Shown here in pieces: positions 42,799 through 57,020 of a stretch of 64,000 nucleotides of DNA. Source of the DNA: Spirodela intermedia (Eukaryota; Streptophyta; Magnoliopsida; Alismatales; Araceae); assembly GCA_902729315.2 (NCBI GenBank), contig LR746270.1, positions 7,968,221 through 8,032,220 of the forward strand, in the 5' to 3' direction. Numbering within the stretch: the stretch's first letter is position 1; the number at the start of each line of letters is the position of its first letter. The position numbers and the translations under genes were made by a program. Below the pieces are notes generated by a model. It saw nothing but the letters and a program-made list of their open reading frames with translations. It made no database searches and was not told the origin of the DNA.

Positions 42799-44402
42799 GT
42801 AAGTTTCTGCTGATGAGGGAACTTTGTAGCTCTATTTTGCCGGGACTTGGATTGGATCCCTAGCCGACGTGTTATTTCTGGCTGGTTGTGCTTCGACTTT
42901 GTAGGATCTGTAGTCTCTAGTGATTTTCGGTGTGATACGGTCTTCATGGCCTGTATTTTTGGTGTTCGTGTGTCTCGTTAGTTCCGTAGTTGAGTCTGTT
43001 GCTCTAGCGCTGGCTATGAATAGGGATTTCAGTTGTGGAGTTCCATGCAATAGGTCGTCGTCCCCTTTGTTCTGCTCGGTTTCTGTTTTCCACGCTGGTA
43101 AATCGTGCGAAAACCCTGATCGCCTTCCCTTTCTACCCTTATCGCTCTCGGTTGGCACCAAGAGGATCTTTTCATTTCATTTGTTTTTTATATCTACTTT
43201 AGCGTCTTCGTGGTTGTAATTTCACACATTGTGCTCCTTCTTGGTGTATTCCGGCGATTTGATCTGCTGTACTGTGAGGTATTATTGATTTCTGCCTTCA
43301 TCCTCATGAAATTGATTTTTGGAAAGCATATGGGAAAGACGTGGACCGGGGTACTATATGATGTTGGTCTGTTTGTCGTGGAATTATGTCAGCCGATTCG
43401 ATCTGAATCAGATGCTATCTCCTAAAGATGTATGAAACAAGATTCATTCTAGGCTAATCGATGAAACTTTAGTTTGTGCACTGACACGATGACAACTTTT
43501 TCATCAAATTCCTCGGAGGGAGAGTGGGATTTTTGTGGGACAGCTATTAGTTGCAGATTCTGGTTGCTGCGGCGTTTTCTGTATATCAAGGTTTCTGGTG
43601 TAGTCTCTTAGGCTGTTGGAGACTTCCCTTTGCACATTGATACTTAAGTTCCCTAGGTCAAAGGAGGTCTGAGGTTCTGAATAGTTCTGTAAGTTGTCGA
43701 TCAGAGCGAGTCAATCGGTATTTGAAAGCTCTGCTACATTTTTGGCGCTTATTAACCGTATATTATAATACCTCTTCTGTATATCCTATCCTAACTTATG
43801 TGTTTTTTGGGGGCTCTTGTAATTTCTTTGGTTTGGATGTTAACTGGACTTGCATTGTATTTGCATTGTATTTTGAACCACTATTTAGTTTTCAAATGAA
43901 AGCTCTGCTACATTTGTCGACGTCCTTGTAACCGTCTATTTTTTATTTGGTGGATCCATCTCCCAGACACAATGGGTATTTATCGCATTCATAATCATAA
44001 AACATGTGTAGTGAGTGGATCTACTAATTATGTTAACGAGTTGACTTACATTCTTTCCACCAGTTTAAGAGATGTCTCTGAAAAACATTTTGCCATATAA
44101 TATTGCTATTCAAGGTGGATTATGTATCATCTATGAGGAAAGGATGGGCACCTCTGACGTGCCTTCATAGTTTGTCCGGAGAGCTGAAATCATTGCTGAT
44201 TTGTAATATCTCTGCGCCTAGAGTCTTTAATCATATATTGTGTGATAGACTTCTCTATGTATTAACAAGGTTATTGGAGTTTTCTTGGTATGTTCTATGA
44301 GCTCTTTTTGCTTATGTGGAATTCTAGAGTTGGAAACTAATTTGATGCTTTGTTTATCTTCCTCCAAGATCTTGATCTTTTTTCCACTCGTTTTCTTAAC
44401 AG
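42799..44402 (+). other. Probable 5'UTR intron of the GSK3 gene
   Basis: CCGC|GTAAGTTTC at 42799 is a strong donor. A pyrimidine-rich TTTTCTTAACAG ends at 44402, 82 bases before the start codon. A second possible acceptor (TCTTTAG) ends at 44474. The 1.6-kb intron contains a short duplication at about 43721 and 43896. cDNA would settle the acceptor. Confidence 0.65.
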
Positions 44403-44484
44403 GTGATGAGTAGATTTCTCTGATTACGGAGGTGGTTGGATTTGAATTGGGCATTTGTGCTTCATAATCTTTAGCTGGAAGCGT

Positions 44485-46969
<2,485 letters not shown>

Positions 46970-47965
46970 ATGCCGGAAATGACCCAGCAGCAATTCCCTC
47001 CTGCCGCCCCGCCTGCCGGCAGGGCCACCGGCAGTCGCCTCCACCACCACCGCGCCACCAATCTCGGGCAACTTGGCAGGTGGCTTCTATATATGTAGCG
47101 TGCTTTGTTTTCTCTTCTTCTGTTTCTTCGTTTCTTTGCCAACCTAGCATGTGGGTTCTCTATTTGAGCTCTGCAGGTTGGTAGGGGAAAGGTGGGTGGG
47201 TTGAGGGGGGGGGCAAGGATCATTGAATTCCCTCTCTTGGAGAGCCCCCATGGCTCTTATTAGATCTACCACCATACGACGTGTAACATTATGTAGAGAA
47301 AATTTTTCTTTTTTCTTCCGGTTCTCGTAGTTGATTTGGTTGAAGTAATTCATCGGGTAGCGAGAGTAGTTTTGCCGTAGTGCTCAGCTCTACTCACACC
47401 GTCCTCCGTCCAATTCCTGTTGTTTTTAGGCATTTCGGCTCTGTTCACATATATCAGCTTTTAAAAAATATATTTACATATATATATATATATATGTATG
47501 TACCATACTTAGATGCCTTCTTTCCATTTGAGCATCAATATATGCAACCGTACTGAGTTCTTTACGGTTGGTGTTTATTATTTCTCTCTCTCTCTCTCGC
47601 TTTGTTTTTTCCCTCCTTTTGGCTGGTGCTCATATTTCAGCTTAAACGTAGATATGCATATCCTTTTCTACAATCTCGTACTTCGGTTTATATTTCTCTA
47701 CGCGTACTATTTCTAGTGCCAAAATTGACTAATTATTCTGGTTGGTGTGCATCCTTCATGCTCTCTCTCTCTCTCTCTCTCTCTTGCCCACAAACTCTTC
47801 TTGCCGCAAATCTCTGAAGGTTTTTGCACAATCACTTTACATAAACCTTATATTTCGAGACCCATTACATGCCAAGCATTCATGAGCTCCTGACGAACTG
47901 TCCACGGACATTCTCTCCCAGAACCCCCACGAATCGAGGGGAGAGAGAGAGAGAGAGAGAGAGAT
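46970..47965. other. GSK3 3'UTR and intergenic DNA with microsatellites
   Basis: No gene recognised. Tracts: G-run near 47206, (TA)n near 47478, (CT)n at 47583-47598 and 47761-47784, (GA)n at 47941-47965. Confidence 0.5.
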
Positions 47966-49195
47966 AGCAGTCACATCGTAAGCAACAAGGAAACCATTAA
48001 AACTATGACGCTGCCTCTATGGACCGTAGTGCCGGAAGCCTTGATTTTTTTACCATCTATTTCGTGAGGTACGAACGAGTTTAGTGCTGAAAGCCTTGAT
48101 TCCCCGCCCTGAAATCGGGGCCCTTTTCCGAGAATCACATCGATTCATCATTTTTCAGCTAGAACACATACTTTCCCTCGTCGAGTTCAGCTGATTTTGC
48201 CAGAATCAAGATCCGACCATGTTCCATACTCCCCGGATTTATTTCTTGAAACCCGTTCTCAAATCGGGTCTTCATCTCGAGAAATGTGTAGAGCCAGTCC
48301 TCCACGACCCGGATTGACGGGGACTTGAGCTGACTTTGGCTACTTTAATCGAGATTTATAACTTATCCGACTTTGATTGATGCTTTCTAAGATTTTTATC
48401 ATCAGAAAAAGCAGGAAATTTACCATAAAAGATGTTAGAGGACAACCATAGGGAGGAGAGCCCATGGGGCCCCTTTTTTCCAATACTTAGCGGTCCTCTG
48501 GTGGGGGGTCATCCTGGGATTGGGTACCCGATTCCGAAAAATAAATCGAACCAGGTTGGTTTCCGACTTGCTGACATGTACCGTCGTCGGGGAAGTAGTA
48601 GCCCTTTATGGCCTTAATCGCCTTATTTTTCCAACTACAACAGGTGCGTATATATGTATATATATAGAGAAGTCGATATAGATTGATAGATAGACAGATA
48701 GATAGGTATAGAAAGAGAGAAAGAGAGAGAGAGAGAGAGCCATTTCTTGCTGTGATGGTAGCCACATTGTGAACAACGAAACTTACAACGCTGCCTGTGG
48801 ACCGCAGCGCTGGGAGCCTTGATTTTTTGTAGCATCCATTGTATGATTAACGAACGAATTTTGTGTTGAAACCCTTGATTCTCCCCTAAAATTGGGGTCC
48901 TTGAATGATAACTACATCGATCCCCAGGTTTTATCAATTTTCCATGTCGAGTTAAGAGCTGAGTATGCTCCATATTTTCCGGATTTATTTCTTAAAACCC
49001 ATTCTCAATCAGGTCTTCATATTGAGAAATGTAGACCCAATCATCTAAGACCTAGATTGTTGGGGTCTTGAGCTGACTTTGGCTACTTTAATCAAGAATT
49101 ATACTTATTCAGCCTAGTTTGAGGTTTCCACATATTTCATCATAAAAAACAAGAAATTTACCATAAAAATTGTAAGAACACAACCATAGGAAATG
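47966..49195. repeat. Diverged tandem duplication, two copies
   Basis: Copy 1 (about 47966-48455) and copy 2 (about 48740-49195) share long collinear segments, e.g. TGGACCG..GC..GCCTTGATTTTTT, TCCGGATTTATTTCTT, GAGCTGACTTTGGCTACTTT and AAATTTACCATAAAA. Both start just after a GA tract, and the offset is about 745 bases. No coding signal. The unit is unidentified. Confidence 0.85.
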
Positions 49196-49670
49196 CTCAC
49201 TGCTCCTTCCTTCTTAAAGGAGGTTCTACACTTGATTTTTAATGTACGACATTACTTCCAAAAAAGAGGTGCCAAAAGCTTTTGACCTAGGTGGCTCAAA
49301 AGTAGTGAACAAATCTTTTGAAAGCTTGAAGGACAGGTACAAGGATGAGGTGAGCTAACATTAGATTCATCAAGCACAAAGTTAGCTTCTAGTACTTGAC
49401 ATGTTTGTTAGGTCATTTGAATTTTTTTAAAACACATAAAGTGCACAACATGGTCAATTTGATAAATGACAGCATTGTTCACAATTTTATTTTTCTTCAA
49501 AAAAAATATTCTTATTTTTAGTGCCAACCCAATTGATTTTCGGCCTAATTAAAGGCTGCCACAATTTAACCTTGAAAGCATCTTGCTTAATATGAATTTT
49601 TATTCTCTTTGAGAGAGTCTTGAGTGCTTTTGGATTCAAGGAACCCTTGTGGACCCAAGGGAATTATTTT

Positions 49671-49892
49671 TGTTAGAACATGTAGAAACTTTCTCATTTG
49701 GCATCGAATCCAACTGAGGAAGAATGGTTGTAAAACCTAGTCGTCGAATAGGAGAGACGAGAGAGAGAGAAAAAAAGAGAAAAAATACTTCATTAAGTTT
49801 GAAAGGGAAAAAGACATATCATATAAATCTATATATATATGGGCCAGATCCATCTACTAGATCTACTTATGCCTGAATCTAACCTATTAACA
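49671..49892 (-). repeat. Left (3') LTR of the copia element
   Basis: 222 bases, TGTTAGAAC to CTATTAACA. On the minus strand it is preceded by the purine-rich AACTTGAAGGGGAA, a likely polypurine tract. Confidence 0.85.
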
Positions 49893-50880
49893 TTCCCCTT
49901 CAAGTTGGTAAATAGATATCATCTAATCTCAGCTTGGATATAAAACCAAAAAAGGTTGGTCCACTTAATCCCTTAGTTAATACACCCACAAGTTGATCAT
50001 GGGTGGAAATGTATGGTATATATATAATTCCATGATCTAGCTTCTTCTTAATAAAATGTCAATCAATTTCTATATTCTTTGTACACTCATATTAGATCGG
50101 ATTGTGTGCAATATTTATAGTTGATTTATTGTCACAATATAATCGAATTAACTTGCTACATTTGATCCATAGGTCCTCAAAGATTCTTTTAACCATAATG
50201 CATCACAAATCCCCTATGCCATTGTTCAAAATTTCAATTCTACATTGGACATTAAAACTACATGTTTTTTACTCTGCCAAGTGATGAGGTTGCCAATAAA
50301 AAGGTATAATATTCTAAGGTAGATATTCAATTAATGATTGAACTTACATAATTTACATTAGTATATACTTTCATTTCTAATTTATTTTATTTCTTATATA
50401 AAATATATTTTCCAAGTGTCTTTGAGATATTGAAGAACTTATTCTGTAATAAGTAAGTGAAATATATATGGATCATGCATAAATTGAGTAAGTACTCCAA
50501 CAACATATCAAATATTAAGTCTAGTATAAGAGAGATATATTAATTTTTCTACAAGTCTTGATATCTAAGTACATCTATCTTATTACTTTCTTTAGCTTTG
50601 CTAAGTTTATGATAAGAATTTATTGACGTATTTATAAATTTACGTCTTAATTGTAACTTATCAATGAGATTCGCGGAGTATCATTACTAAAATTATTGAA
50701 TGATTATAGATAAAAGAATTACGAATCTATCAAGTAAATCATATTCAATTGATTAACGAACAAGTCATCATAAAAAAGAGGACGATCTGTCAAGAGATGA
50801 GTCGTCACCTCTTGAGAGCGTACTAGATGCAATGAATAATCTACTCTTATTGTGCGGACATGAAGATGAAACTATTTAAG

Positions 50881-52394
50881 ATGTATCTCACTGATTAATT
50901 AGAAAATGTGATCATAATTATTATAAAATTCTAGATTCAACAACATATATCTATAATATTTAATCTCACAAAGTATAACAGAGTAAGGGTCGAACCACAT
51001 AAGCCAGAAATTAATCGGAGAATTTTTTTAATAATTTTATATTTATATTTATATATATATATTTTAATTTATTTTATTTTGTAACAAGAAGAAACCCTAA
51101 AGTCGGAATAACTTTACCTTTACCAGCGCTCTGGCGGCATCGGCGAAGGGCATGCGAGTGCACATGCGATGAACACACGGCGGTGATGCATCGGTGGGCG
51201 GTTCGTGGGTGGAGATGTGCCGGCGACGGTGCACGAGCGGTGACGCGTCGGTGAGCATGGCGTGGCGGTGATGCGTCAGCAAGGATCGCGCGGCGATGCG
51301 CCTTGGCGACCGTCGGACAGACGATGATGCGTTGGAGAATGGTGCACGGGTGAGGACGCTCCTGCGAGCGGTACGCGGGCAGTCACTTGTCTGCGAGCTT
51401 CACACAGTCAGTCAGCAAGCGTCGCGCGGACGATGCGCGTCGGCGAGCGTCGTGCAAACGATGATGCGCCGGAGAATGGGGCACGGGTGAGGACGCTCCT
51501 GCGAGCGGTACGCAGGCGGTCACCCGTCCGCGAGCTTCACGCAATCAGCGACGCGTCAGCGAGCGGCTGGACGAGCGCACTGGTCAGCAGTCAGCGAGCG
51601 GCGGACGAGCACGCGGCAGCAGTCAGCGAGCAGGCAAATGAGCGCGCGGGCAGCAGGCGTATGTGCAGTGACACGCAGGCGAGAGGCGGAATGATTCGTC
51701 TGTAACTTTTGCTACAGAGCGAAATTTCGGGTGTGGTTTGCGGCGTTGGAAAGCCTTGGATCTTGGCTCTCACACTAGTAATAACAAGCCAACGAAATTA
51801 AAGGAAGGAGGTGAATCTTTGGGAGATTGCTTGTTCCTCTGGTGTCACACCATTTCTGACCCAAGGTAGCAATCTCTTTCTTTCTCTAAATCAAATGATC
51901 TGGTCCGCTTCTTCACACAACTTGACACTCAAAGGATAGAGTGGATCCAAGAAACTACTGCACTAAGGCCGCCAACATAAAGTTTGGGACAGAATCAAGG
52001 ATGCCCTACAATGAGGGAGGAAGAGAGTATAAATAGGGGTCCTGATTTCTCAAAGTGAGAAACCCACGATGTGTGGCTTCTCCTTAATTTCGGATTTGGG
52101 CCTTTCTTGTTGGGCCTTGAACATAGGTTGACTACTCCTCTATCCTCCACATTTAATATCTAATTTATCTAGGTCCTGAATGCAATAGAAATCCAAAAAA
52201 AAAGTGAGAATAATCTACTTGACTAAAAAAATCAAGTGGGGTTAGTTCACAAGCCAATAAATACCCAAAATAAGGACTAGATAAATAATACATGTTTATT
52301 TATTTTTAATCATAAATAAGTGATAATTATCATGCCTATGAAAATATAAATGATTAATTAAAGTATGAAGACATATAATTATCACTTGATTTCA
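50881..52394. other. GC-rich insertion of unknown type
   Basis: 1.5 kb with an AT-rich left end, a very CpG-rich core (51117-51700), and an AT-rich right end with a TATAAATAGG string at 52028. The core contains two copies of a ~140-base unit. The right end holds inverted AAGTGATAATTAT (52318-52330) and ATAATTATCACTT (52375-52387). Frames in the core are repeat-driven. No domain, LTR pair or clear target duplication seen. Confidence 0.6.
51307..51587. repeat. ~140-bp tandem repeat, two copies
   Basis: Copies begin at about 51307 and 51448. They share ACGATGATGCG, GGAGAATGG, GCACGGGTGAGGACGCTCCT and GCGAGCGGTACGC, then diverge into GAGCG/GTCAGC-rich DNA. Confidence 0.88.
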
Positions 52395-55294
52395 TCACCC
52401 ACCTTCATCCAACTCATCTCCACTAGGAGACAGCCGTCGGAGACTCACAAAGTGTCATTTTTCTACTCTAATTTAACGACCCATTTTGTTTATTTATAAA
52501 CTTTATAAGAAGATCTAGAGATTGTTCATGATGTCCTTGTCCAAAGAGAGCCTTTGAAATCATGGACATTATATGACAATTCTCCTAAACATTCAAGATT
52601 CTAACACATTACTGTCGTGATGTTGGAACTCTATTTTACTATTTTTCTACTAGTTTAATTTTCATCATCATTTTCTATACTTTGAAAGAAGATCTAAGTC
52701 GTCCATATTTAATGAGAGCTCTTGAGGTCATAAACATCGCGCAATAATTACCTCAAATATAGAATTTCGGCGATCACTCTCATGAGGCCAAAACTCTATC
52801 TTTCTTACTTTAAACTCCGCCACCCGTTATCAAGTATCTATTTAGAATCTTCCACGCAAAGGTTATGTGTTCTCGCATCACCTTTTTAATCGGTCAAACT
52901 TAATTTTCATTTAATTTAGTGATACTTTATGTGATTTCAGTTTTTAAACTATTGTTCATTAAATTACGATTCTTTTGGCTTTTATAGATCTTATTTGATT
53001 AAATAAATTATTTGTAATCACTTATATAAGAATTTTTGGGTGAAACTTTATTTCCACCCGATTCACGTTCATTCGGGTGCTAACATCATCTTGATGCCTA
53101 CACTCTTATTTTTTTATTTTCATGAATTTTAAATATATTTAATATTTATTTTTTAGTCTAAAATTTATAAAAAAACATATTATTTGTAAAAAATTATAAA
53201 ATATTACTTAATATTATATTGCATCCCTATGATTGACCTAATTTTTTTAGAACTTTTATTGAAGTATAATTGATATATTTATTCAAAAATACTTCTAAAT
53301 ATTCAAAAAATGATATTTTTTAGTTTTATAAATTTTAAATTTACGTGATTTATTATACAACAACTAACTCATATCAAATATCATCTATATATACTAAGAG
53401 AATTGTAATTTCTCTTGAAGTTGAGTGTTTAATGAATAATATGTGATCTCTATTAGATAGTTCTATCTTAACTCATACATTATTTTAGAAAAATTTCCAA
53501 ACCAAGCCCTAAGTGATTACTTAACTCTATACAATGATTTCTTTAACTTACACATACACCTTTATCTCTATTTTTATTATATCCTTGAGGTACATTCATA
53601 TATATATATATATATATATATTCTTCTTAGTTTTTACTAAGAAGTCATTCTTCACATTGAATTATTGAATATTCCATTCCCAATGTATTACTAAGGAAAG
53701 CAAAATCTAATTATACTCATCTATGCAACAGGAAAAAATGTTTCTAGGTAATCTACGTCATAGGCTTAGATATATTCCTTGGCCACTAACCTAATTTTAT
53801 ACATTTCTATTGTGCCATTAGTATTATATTTGATTGTATATACCCACTTACATCTAATAGTTTTTTTTTAGTGGTAGACTTACTAAATCTCATATATGAT
53901 TTTTTTTCTAGGGCCCTTAATTCTTCCTCCATAACTTGTCTCCATTCATCTTTACTTAATGCTTTTAATACATTTAATGAATTTTTTTTCAAACTCATGA
54001 GTAATAAGAAAAGTTCTATACGAGGGTGACAAGTGTTTATATGATATAAAGTTAGAAATAAGATATCGTGGATTTCTAATAATCTTCCTCTTTTCTTTTC
54101 AAAGAGCTATGAGTAATTCTTAATTATTTTCTAGTGATACTAGTAGCTCCTCATCTTCATTAATTCAATTTCCTTTAAAAGTTATTCATAATCAACGTGA
54201 TATATGAGTTTAGATTGTTCACTAATCTCTCGTGGTAGTAATACTATTTCTTTGAATGTCATGGGTACTTTGAAAGGTCTATATCATGATACAAAGTTAT
54301 TTCCATTTACATTACTCTCTTTCATAATATCACAAGGGTTTTCCTTCTGAAGAAACTTTTTATCAAAATAAGATTCATGCTCATGGAAAGTTATATTCTT
54401 AGAAATAAAAAATTTCTTCAAAAGAGGAAATAATATTTATATCTAGTTTTTATTTTTTGAGTACTCAACAAACACACATTTAATAGCATGTGGATCAAAT
54501 TTACCTTTAGTTGGTTCATGGCTATGAACAAAACAAGAGCACTTAGATACTTTAGAAAATAAATTATTTTTTAGGAATAATTGAGGATAAAATAAAGATA
54601 AGACATTTAATGAGAAATATTTTTCAGGAATCTTGATTTGTTTGCTCCCAAATATCTTTTGTTGTGGGAAAAAAAAGTAGTTAACATTGACTTTTGATGT
54701 CATTGTACTCCACTACCAGGTTTTTGTATCATATCATCTTCCTTCCATTGTTTAAAACGTGGATATGTTTAGGTTAGTCTTAGTTCAAGAAAGTGATCTA
54801 GTTTTTTCCTTTTTATTAAGACCACTTCCATAAACTCACTCCACCAGAGGAGATTTCTCTTAGTGAGCTTAAATTCAGATGATATTTTGAGCAACTCTAT
54901 AGAGTCTAGAGCATTCTCATAAAGAACTAGAAGATGTTGACAACATATCAACAATTTTAGACATAAATTGACTCTCTTTGTCAGCAAATGATGTGTTTTA
55001 GTCCTTTATTTAAGGTCATGAGGCCAACTAAAGGTAAGGCTAGGTCACCTAGAAGGGACCCTCATATATTTTGTATCATGGATGATATAATGACTGTTCT
55101 TTCTCCTCTATGAGCATAAGCAGATGCAAATAGGGCTTTAAATGTCTGATTTCAGAAACAATAGGTCACAAGGAAGAAGCAAGAACAACCCATGAACTAG
55201 GACATGATACAAATGATTTCCAACATGTAAAGAAAATAGATTCCAAGCATATCTAGGGTAAAGAACGAGCACACATGGTTGGCTCTGATATCAT

Positions 55295-55465
55295 GTTAAA
55301 ACATGTAGAAACTTTCTCATTTGGCATCAGATCTGGCTAAGGAAGAACGGCTGTAAACCCTAGCCGCCGGTGGGAGAGAAAGAGAGAAAAAAAGAGAAAA
55401 AATGCTTCATTAAGTTTGGAAGGAAAAAAGGTATATATATATACACACGCACACATGATGGGCCA
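55295..55465 (-). repeat. Right (5') LTR of the copia element, truncated
   Basis: Matches the first ~170 bases of 49671-49892; similarity ends after GATGGGCCA. The outer end of the LTR and any target duplication are lost. Confidence 0.8.
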
Positions 55466-56024
55466 TTGTTTATCCCTGTGAATTCCAGAATTTAAGAGCG
55501 TTTTTATTTATGATTCTTGTGAATTTTAGATCGTTCAAGTCATCTTAGTTGACTCAAGCACTGAGAAAATTGTCCCATGTGTTTTTCAAGACCAGATTTT
55601 TTTTCCTTTTCTATACTACAAGTTGCGTCTTGCGGAGTCGATGTGTTCTGATTTCTAGACTTACGCCGATCATCCAATGGAGGATTGACTAAATGGTACC
55701 TTCTTCAAAGACTTTGTCTAAGGGTGCAACTGCCCCTGCAATAGTCTCCATGTGGCTAACAGCAAGAAATGCATGTATCGTCGTGAAAGTAACCCTTTGT
55801 GGCCCCACACGCCTTATTTCAGCGTACAACACGATGTGTATACATATACTGCGAGAGAGAGAGAGAGAGAAGCCGCGTGGAGAGACTGGTCTATTCGGGA
55901 GCACCCAAGAAGCTTCCTTACAATAGTGTACAAGTAGATCGTCTTCCTTCTTCGTCATCTCCCCGGTCGACCCCTCCATTCCTCTCCAACGCATCGTCCT
56001 GCTCCTGAGCAGCCACGGCGAGGG
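55466..56024. other. Intergenic, upstream of the DC1 gene
   Basis: No gene recognised. A (GA)n tract is at 55853-55870, in the presumed promoter or leader of the DC1 gene. Confidence 0.5.
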
Positions 56025-56890
56025 ATGCTGTACTCCACGCTGAGCCACCATGGCCACCCGATTCAGCTCGAATACAGTTCCGACCCCTTCATCTGCGACG
56101 GATGCAAAGATGTCGGCTTCGGCCTGAGATTCACCTGCCAGAGATCCCGTTACGATCTGCACCAGGTCTGCGCCAGGCCTCGCCGAACGCTACGCAGCGC
56201 CGTCTACCTTGAACCCGTCGTCTTCGACTTCTATGGCGCACCTCCCGCCGGCGAGAGAGTAGATTCTGCGACGCCTGCAGCGGGAGCATAGAGGGATACT
56301 TCTACGGCAGTGATTAAGGCAGGTACCTCCACCCGACGTGCACCGAACTCCAGCCGACGAACAGCTACCGCGGCACCACCATGAGGCTGCCGGTGCAGAT
56401 GCTGGCGGAGTGCCAAATCTGCGGGGTCGAAGATGATGGACAAATCTCAGCCTGGTCCTACGTCTCCTCTTCGGCCGACGCCAGCCTGCACGTCGCCTGC
56501 GCGAAGAAAGTTCTTCTCCGCAGATGGGAAAACGAGCGCTTCCGCGTCCCCACGGCGGCCATCGCCGGCGGCGGAGTTTTACCTCCAATCTTAAACCAAC
56601 CACAGAGAGCCCTCCCGCCGGCGATCGAGGGACAGCCTACCAGCGGCGATCCAGCACGGAGGGGCGGCAGCCGTTTTCCGGCGGCGGCGAGGGACTTTTT
56701 TATAGACTTTCTGTCGGGCCTGACGTGGGAGGTCCTCCGGGCCCTAGTAGGCGATCCGAGGGCAGACTTGGCCGACTACATCGCTTCGGTCTTGAGGGGC
56801 TGGGCTTCGCGAAGGCTGCTGCCGGCGGCGGCCAGCATTGAGGAGACCCCACGGACGGAGATCAGTCGTCGTCACCCTTCTCGTCGATGA
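56025..56890 (+). pseudogene. DC1-domain (Cys/His-rich C1) protein gene, broken
   Basis: Plant DC1 proteins bind zinc through C1-like repeats and are often linked to defence or hormone responses. From the ATG at 56025 the first frame carries one DC1 unit (H-H-G-H-P-I-Q-L, C-D-G-C, C-Q-R-S-R-Y-D-L-H-x2-C-A). It ends at 56291, but homology moves to another frame at about 56250-56260 (R-F-C-D-A-C), showing a frameshift. That frame then meets TAA at 56315-56317, followed by R-Y-L-H-P-T-C-T and the C-terminal DC1-type pattern (C-Q-I-C-G-V, L-H-V-A-C-A). It continues openly to 56890. Two disabling changes in one GC-rich gene suggest a pseudogene. A sequencing error could explain one of them, less easily both. 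Confidence 0.75.
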
Positions 56891-56976
56891 CTGTTTTCCC
56901 GACCTCTAAATAAGCCTGTATTTGATAAAACCCCCGCTATTGTGAACAAAGTCTGTACATGTACTCTCTCTCTAAA

Positions 56977-56980
<4 letters not shown>

Positions 56981-57017
<37 letters not shown>
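56981..57017. repeat. (CT)n microsatellite
   Basis: 37-base CT tract about 90 bases after the end of the DC1 frame, placed like the one after the SWC5-like gene. Confidence 0.95.

Positions 57018-57020
<3 letters not shown>

Larger units (their letters stand above)
50660..53376 (+). repeat. Decayed Athila-family LTR fragment, interrupted
   Basis: Sequence at 50660-50880 and 52395-53376 aligns with the second half of the Athila LTR (about 8745 to 9740), including AAGATCTAGAGATTG and the terminal ATTATACAAC..CATATCA. Many C/G positions of the intact LTR are T/A here. The first ~635 LTR bases are missing and no internal element DNA follows, so it is a truncated solo-type LTR. It lies inside the copia RT region. 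The segment 50881-52394 is a later insertion. Confidence 0.82.
49671..55465 (-). mobile_element. Decayed Ty1/copia retrotransposon, internally deleted and interrupted
   Basis: The left LTR (49671-49892) and a truncated right LTR (55295-55465) share a clear start (TGTTAraACATGTAGAAAC) and long GA/A-rich segments. On the minus strand the right LTR is followed by TGATATCAGAGCC, a near-match to the initiator-Met primer site. Next come the integrase end (54443-54703, with C-F-V-H-S and A-I-K-C-V-F-V), the start of RT (53807-53998, W-R-Q-V-M-E-E-E-L-R-A-L-E), and the RNase H end near 50220-50320 (G-N-L-I-T-W-Q-S-K-K). Gag, protease and most of integrase are missing. RT is interrupted by the Athila-family fragment 50660-53376. 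Confidence 0.85.
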
